Source: Acheta domesticus | Lineage: Eukaryota; Arthropoda; Insecta; Orthoptera; Gryllidae | Direction of reading: 5' to 3' | Length of the DNA: 64,000 nt | Assembly (NCBI GenBank): GCA_031308135.1 | Contig: JAHLJT010008756.1 | Span: 74,311,821 to 74,375,820, forward strand | Notes under the pieces: generated by a model | What the model saw: the letters and a program-made list of their open reading frames with translations, nothing else | Database searches by the model: none | What the model was told of the DNA's origin: nothing | Shown: in pieces, positions 58,810-64,000 of the stretch | Numbering within the stretch: the first letter of the stretch is position 1 | Layout: each line of letters opens with the position of its first letter | Program-made: the position numbers and the translations under genes

Positions 58810-60940
58810 ATAGAGACAAAGCACAGCAGAGCGCGGGGCCCACGCTCATAGCAAAGAGAGCACACAAGTGCTTTCCTTCTTTGTTCTGAAAGCGCCATTG
58901 AGCGCGCAAAAAATCGTAATGAAAGCTTCAGATATGCTAATGTGACTTTTATATTGCTTCAATAATATAAATCAATAAAATAAATTATTTTATTATCCGA
59001 GCGTTTTGGCTGTCTAAAATTTATAAATTTCCTTGAAATTAAGAATAACTATATTCTCAACATGACGAAAGGAGACGAATCCTCGAATTCTTAGTCGTGG
59101 ATTTTAACTTTCTTCCTGATTAAGATCTTTTAGAACTGTTCATTTTTATTTTCGTTTACACGGAATCGTCTAAAATATTTTGAATATTTTGGAAGAATTG
59201 GTAATATTAGTGAAAATATAGGATTCGTCCCATACGCCATGTAATATACTGTATTTGAAAATGCTGTAATCGGGATAAAATTGTGAGATAACCAAAGCTC
59301 CTACAAGGCTGCAAAACCTTTCATTCGACTTACTAATTCAAAAACTCAAGAAAAAGGAGGAATTTCCTTGATATATCACGGTTTAATGCAATTTCATATC
59401 TCATGTAATAATGTATATCATTTCTCATGTGAAATGATCTTAGGAGCGTTGTCAGTGATTCTAATACCACCATCTAATTGTATAAGAATGATCCCCTTTT
59501 TTTAATGAAATACTATGTGGATGCCTTTGCAAGTACCCTGAAGAACCGGCTACGGACCGCACGTGATCCTCCCTTCGCAAATCTGTTCCCACTCCGTTGG
59601 TAACGCATGCTGTTGGGCTGCTTCTCTGCGTCCATCTCACATGAAGTAGAAAGACTCTGTCAATGCTGCAAGTTCGTGTACGTTGACGATGCCCTAAACT
59701 GTGTTGCAGCGCAATCGCAAATTATAATAAAGAAATGCTTTATTATATTTGATGTGCCGTCCAATAAGATAAACTGCTTTTACTGCTAAAGGTCTCTAGT
59801 AAATACTAGAGATAATATATACAAATTTACAAAGATGCAGCGTATGGTTCTCCAGAACTTTGCATAATAGAATTTTTTTACCTGAATTACTTTATTTTGT
59901 ATTCTGGAACTACTACTCGTAGAAGCAAAGCTTCATTGATCTTGAAGGAGAGTTTTGAGTTTGCGTTTGTGGTAGTAAAAAAATCAGAATTATTGCTTTG
60001 AGCAACTTACCACTTGATTAGTAACGGTATTTTATGTTAGTGAATTTCGTCCTACTTTCTAAATTTCGTACTTTATCAGTAGAACAGAGTCGCTAAGTGT
60101 ATTTCTAGTACGACTTGGAGAAGGAAATGCTGCAATATATTTTCCGCCTATTGCGTTGGGAATGGAACTTGTTCCGTCTCCGTGTCGTAACTTCTGTACA
60201 AAGGAGTGGGCCTGTAGGCGATTAATACACAAATTTCATCTCGGACAGCTTCTTCAGCTCTTTAACGGAATCTACAGAATCGATTCTTTTTGAAAAGAAA
60301 GGCTCCTCTGCCAACGAAGATCCAGGCGTTTTTGTGACGCCCACAACTGCTTCACAAACCAGCTTTACTGAATCGCTTCTTTTGAAAGAAAAATGAACGA
60401 AAAAGAAAGTTCAGAAAGTCAACAAAAGCAACCCAAAAGAAAGAAAGCGCGAAAATAATGGAAACTTAAGCGTTAATTTTCTCGCTTTGGGCAGTTCGCT
60501 TTGCTTCGACAGATTCACTATGCGATTTTTCAGGCTTGAGATCTTCCTCTAATGGAAGTCGATTGATTTCACAGAAGTCTTTCGGTTTCTTAGAAGAAAC
60601 TAGAGGATAAACGGGTGAACATTCCTAGAGGATAAGCGGGTGAACATTTCACGGCGCAGAAAGTAATACATTTATGGCACGCATGCCTACTCTGCATCTC
60701 CTCTCGTGCGTTTCTTATGGGCAGAGTTAACGTTTAAGCGTCACACTCTCTGCATGCATTCTTGCATTCGTAATAGTGGAATGCCTTTTCAGTTGCGATG
60801 TTCTCTGAAATTTGATCATTTGTTGCAGTTGATAGACCTTTCCAGAGAAGGCAATGCACTGCGTTTTCCTGTTCTGGATATTTTCCGTTTCTTGCCCTAA
60901 CATAACAAAATTAATTGAAATATCTCTCCTTCTGTTGATA
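58810..60940. other. AT-rich DNA with a SINE fragment and a 25-bp duplication
   Basis: No gene is supported. The 25-bp word starting TAGAGGATAA is duplicated at 60601-60625 and 60626-60650 with two differences. Confidence 0.5.
59516..59620 (+). mobile_element. SINE 3' fragment
   Basis: GGCTACGGACCGCACGTGATCC at about 59549 and the following CCTTCGC...CCACTCC match the family tail (GGACTACGGACCGCGCGATT at 32070-32340). Head and body are absent. Confidence 0.45.
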
Positions 60941-60984
60941 TATCAAAAAAATGGCCGCTTGGAATCCTGGAAACCAAGGGCTTG

Positions 60985-61409
60985 AGGCCTCACTGAGTTC
61001 GTGTCTTCGCCTCTTTTATACGTAAACGATTGTCCTTCGCCCAGTAGAAACGGTGGGACAGTTATCTCTGAAGATAAAACAAATATTCTTAGAGAAAAAG
61101 AAGCAAGACGTTTAGTTTCAGGTGTTTTAAATAGGTTTCGTAATAACAAATTAATAGTGAACGAAAGAAAAACTCTTTCAATGCAAGTTTGCATTTCAAA
61201 CGAGCAATTGAAAGCGCCGTTGAAAATGAACTATGAGCAATTGACTGACGTTAAGGTAACAACCTTCATGTGCTTCAGTTCATACAGATCATAAATGGAA
61301 GGCGCATATAAATGAAATGTACCATAAAGTAAGTCCATTATTTTACCTATTCACAATTCATTCAAATTCAGTTCACATTGCCGTATTTAGCGCTGTACTA
61401 GCTTCCTAA
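60985..61409 (+). pseudogene. Non-LTR retrotransposon reverse transcriptase fragment, frameshifted
   Basis: Two + frames together resemble the palm/thumb part of a non-LTR reverse transcriptase. The first (to the stop at 61292-61294) contains PLLYVNDCPS, then SEDKTNIL where active enzymes have (F/Y)ADDTN, then RNNKLIVNERKTLSMQV, the usual 'NxLxxNxxKT' region. The second, one base out of frame, runs from 61278 to TAA 61407-61409. It contains DHKWKAHINEMYHKVS, the characteristic 'L.W..HI..+..K..' segment. The catalytic Asp pair is altered and the frame is broken, so the element is dead. Endonuclease, most of the RT and any RNase H are missing. Fits the Jockey/CR1-like assemblage; clade unresolved. 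Confidence 0.75.
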
Positions 61410-61429
61410 CTTCCCCCTAACTTCAAAAC

Positions 61430-62515
61430 TAAAAAAAATATTTATTTTAATAAAGATATTAATGCCTATGTTTACTTTCCTATTGTATTATTATAAAAGA
61501 TTATTATAATTTCAATTCTTGAAATTAAGCTTTGGAGTCAGTAAGCAAAACACTCCATGAAGGGGATGTAGGCCTCAAAAAACTATTAATTCGTTATGAG
61601 TTAACACATCTCTGAAGAGCAGTTGTTTTCATACAGTTGTTTTTTTACAATAAGTACAGTTGTTTTTTACTGAAGAGCAGTTGTTTTTTACAGTAAATTT
61701 CACACTTTCTTTTCTGGGCAACGTGTAAAGTAAACATTATAGTAATATTTTAGGTATTAAGTGTGGGGAAAATCCATGTAATTTGCACCGCAACTGTAAG
61801 AACACTGGATTTCAATTTCATTCTCCATGCGTGTGTCCAATATTTCACCGACGAGAGACGTGACGTTAAGTTTCCTGTGTCGTCACTAAGCACGTACATA
61901 AGTTTTAAAATTTCTTTCTAATTTTAGAAACTTCCATTTTAACGGTACTTCTTGATTGACCGAAATCTCTCGGCTGTATGTTCTGAAATCCTTCCTTGGC
62001 CTGGTACTACGTTTACAGATAATCAAAAAATATTGTTTTTTATTTTGGGTCTCCAAGGTTTTATAACTGTTTCGCGATGAATATGCAAGCTCGTCATTGA
62101 AGTGAATGCACGACGTCTGTGAACATTATTTTACGGCTAATGTCGATGTTTTGCTTCCGAGCTAAATTTGTCCTGAGATAAATAAAATTTCAGGAAGTTC
62201 AATTAGTGTGGTTTCTTTGCATAAGATTGCACCAGTATAAAGAAAAAAAACACTTTTACATCTTGTGAAGTCAGATATGCAGTTAGCACGAACAACGGGC
62301 TTTCCATTCATCTAATGCGTTGTATTAGGTATGCCCTACACTCCGAATGTAGTAATCTCAACAGTTAGGTGTAGTCGTTTATCGCATTGTAGTAAATCAA
62401 CTGCGTGCCTTCAATGTGTATCCGTAATTACAAATTTTAAAATTACATTAATTTAATTGCTCGTTGTGCTCTGCAACAAATTCGCTCAACACATCATATC
62501 ATTGCTCAATAATGT
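61430..62515. other. AT-rich DNA without recognised features
   Basis: Short repeats of CAGTTGTTTTTTAC-type words occur at about 61618-61700. No gene. Confidence 0.5.
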
Positions 62516-62518
62516 CCA

Positions 62519-62630
62519 ATAAATAATATAATATAATATAAATATGTGTATTATATATATTATATGTATATATATACGTATATATATATGTATATATACA
62601 TATAAGATTTATATATATGTATATATATAC

Positions 62631-62661
<31 letters not shown>

Positions 62662-62666
62662 CATCA
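62519..62666. repeat. AT-rich microsatellite (TATAATA, then TATATG/TATACA)
   Basis: About 150 bp of almost pure A/T with interspersed G/C at TATATGTATATATACATATA-like words, which makes it strongly self-complementary. Confidence 0.92.
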
Positions 62667-62979
62667 GGTCAGCACATGTGAACTCATAGAAATGTGATTC
62701 TGAGGAAAAAAAGTTCGTTAGCTCTTGAAGCATCGGCTGAAGTTGAAAAAAATGTTTCCCTGCTTACATGCTTCGCATAGACTACACCCGCTATGAGGGG
62801 CGTCAGCAAATGCCACGTGGGGGAGAGTGGAGGATAAGGGCCTGAGACAGTTGTTTGGTTCGCTGTGTGTTTTTTACGTTCCCTGTCCGAGCTGTCAAGC
62901 AAGTCCGCCTGCGGCGCGCTGCTGAGCACGTAACGACCTGTCTGTTGGTAAACACAGCGAACAACGCGGCCTTTCAGCA

Positions 62980-63665
62980 CTCCCCACTCCCACCGTTGCC
63001 GCGTCCGCATCTACCGAACCGTCCCACCGCCCTCACAGCGTCGTTGGCGCTCCACCTCCATCCGCTCCCCACCGCCAGCGGAATCGTAGCCGTCTTCGCC
63101 TCCTCCCACCCTCCCACCGCCACCGTCACCAGTGCCTCAGCCTCCGTCCGTTTAGCCCTCACGCCTTTCTCGCCCGTTATCTACCTTCACCATTGCCACA
63201 GCCCCATCCTCTACAGAACCTTCGCCTCTGCCGCAGTTTTCGCCTTCCATCGCCACAGCTCTCGTCGCTGCTCTAGCCCTGTAATTGCCATCGCCCTTGC
63301 CTACTGTACAGCCCCGCAATTCCACCCCATTTCCCGTCCTCACCAGAGCCTTCGCCCCTTCCGCGGCTCCCGCCCCCGCCAACGCCCTCTCCATCGCCAC
63401 AGCTCTAATCGCTGCCCCCGCCCCGCAATCGCCTTCATCTTTGCTCTCGCCACAGTTCCATTTCCCGTGCTCACCGGAGCCTTCCCCCCTGCCGCAGATC
63501 CCGCCCTCGCCATCACCCTCACGAACGCCCTCGCCAACGCCCTCTCCACCGCCACAGCTCTCGCCGCTGCCCCCCGCCCCGCAATCGCTTTCGTCCATGC
63601 TCTCGCCACAGCCTCCGTGCCCGCCCACGCCCTCGCGTTGCCCTCGCCACCCCCGGGGCGGCGTC
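62980..63665. repeat. Degenerate C-rich tandem array, about 145-155-bp period
   Basis: The words CGCCACAGCTCT (63251, 63395, 63550) and GCCTTCGCCCCT/GCCTTCCCCCCT recur with spacings of 144 and 155 bp, together with CCGCAATCGC and AACGCCCTC blocks. At least three diverged copies exist, with looser repeats from 62980. A 305-codon + frame and 158-codon minus frame span it, with alanine/proline-rich content of repeat origin. Confidence 0.7.
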
Positions 63666-63669
63666 GCCC

Positions 63670-64000
63670 ATGGCGCGGCGCCCTCGATCGATGCCTTGTA
63701 AGGACAAGTGCGCGAGGCTGCCGCGCCTCCGTCTTCCTCGAGAGGGCGATGACTCAGAAGAAGCGCGAGTGATAACGAAGCGGAGGCGCAAGAGCTGTCT
63801 GGGAGGCGAGGGGCTGCCGTCTTCTATTTTTAGGACTTCGCTAACCCGGTTCCTCACGCTGCCGCGTTGCGCCGGGCTTTCGTCATTAATAAAAAACGAG
63901 CATATGCGGGCATGGGTTGGGGCCATGCATGCTTTTCCGTGGGCTGGGGCTTTGGCAAATGAGAAGAAACCTTGTTTAAGTATCAGACGTAGCAGTCATC
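63670..64000. other. GC-rich flank of the C-rich array
   Basis: CpG-rich to about 63870, then mixed sequence. No gene is recognised before the window ends. Confidence 0.45.

Noticed and set aside
62855..63772. 305-codon + frame
   Set aside because: Covers the degenerate C-rich array, is contradicted by opposing 135-158-codon frames, and has no recognisable domain.

Overview
This window looks like intergenic or intronic DNA from a large, repeat-rich arthropod nuclear genome, most probably an insect. The order cannot be fixed from sequence alone; a big polyneopteran-type genome is a guess. The evidence is the lack of compact genes, an AT-rich background, dispersed tRNA-derived SINEs, degraded non-LTR retrotransposon fragments, short DNA transposons with TA or TAA target duplications, and foldback elements. 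Nothing resembles an operon, a prokaryotic promoter, a CRISPR array or a phage. Most long open frames are by-products of GC-rich or tandemly repeated DNA that lacks stop codons.

Only two stretches resemble exons of host genes, both on the + strand. One (24555-24784) is a candidate first coding exon of a type II membrane protein ending at a strong splice donor. The other (53191-53348) is a candidate terminal exon behind a good polypyrimidine-AG acceptor. Their intron phases (2 and 1) do not join directly, so they belong to different genes or need exons in between. Neither product is recognised.

Layout. 1-3.1 kb: featureless AT-rich DNA. 3.1-3.4 kb: RNase H tail of a dead non-LTR element. 4.2-4.6 kb: TA-flanked MITE. 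5.9-6.5 kb: foldback MITE. 7.2-21.7 kb: a series of CpG-dense islets, a SINE (12.2-12.5 kb), a degenerate 12-bp array (12.96-13.02 kb) and a 93-bp tandem repeat (14.7-15.2 kb). 24-29 kb: candidate exon, large CpG-rich islet, Harbinger-like MITE and SINE. 32-33.5 kb: two more SINE-type insertions. 34.5-36.1 kb: a 1.6-kb long-inverted-repeat element. 38-47.5 kb: a minisatellite-rich zone with 26-bp, 24-bp and 21-bp arrays, all C-rich on the + strand. 48.7-59.6 kb: further SINEs, an alternating CA/CG tract next to the terminal exon, and a 959-bp foldback element with a perfect 11-bp target duplication. 61-61.4 kb: a dead reverse transcriptase fragment. 62.5-63.7 kb: an AT microsatellite and a degenerate C-rich array.

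There is no gene cooperation to describe. Two architectural themes run through the window: (i) more than twenty CpG-dense islets of 150-700 bp, usually a few kb apart or less, in AT-rich DNA with no recognised genes; and (ii) inverted-repeat elements whose arms carry internal duplications. The best candidate for something undescribed is the nested-palindrome element at 57098-58056.
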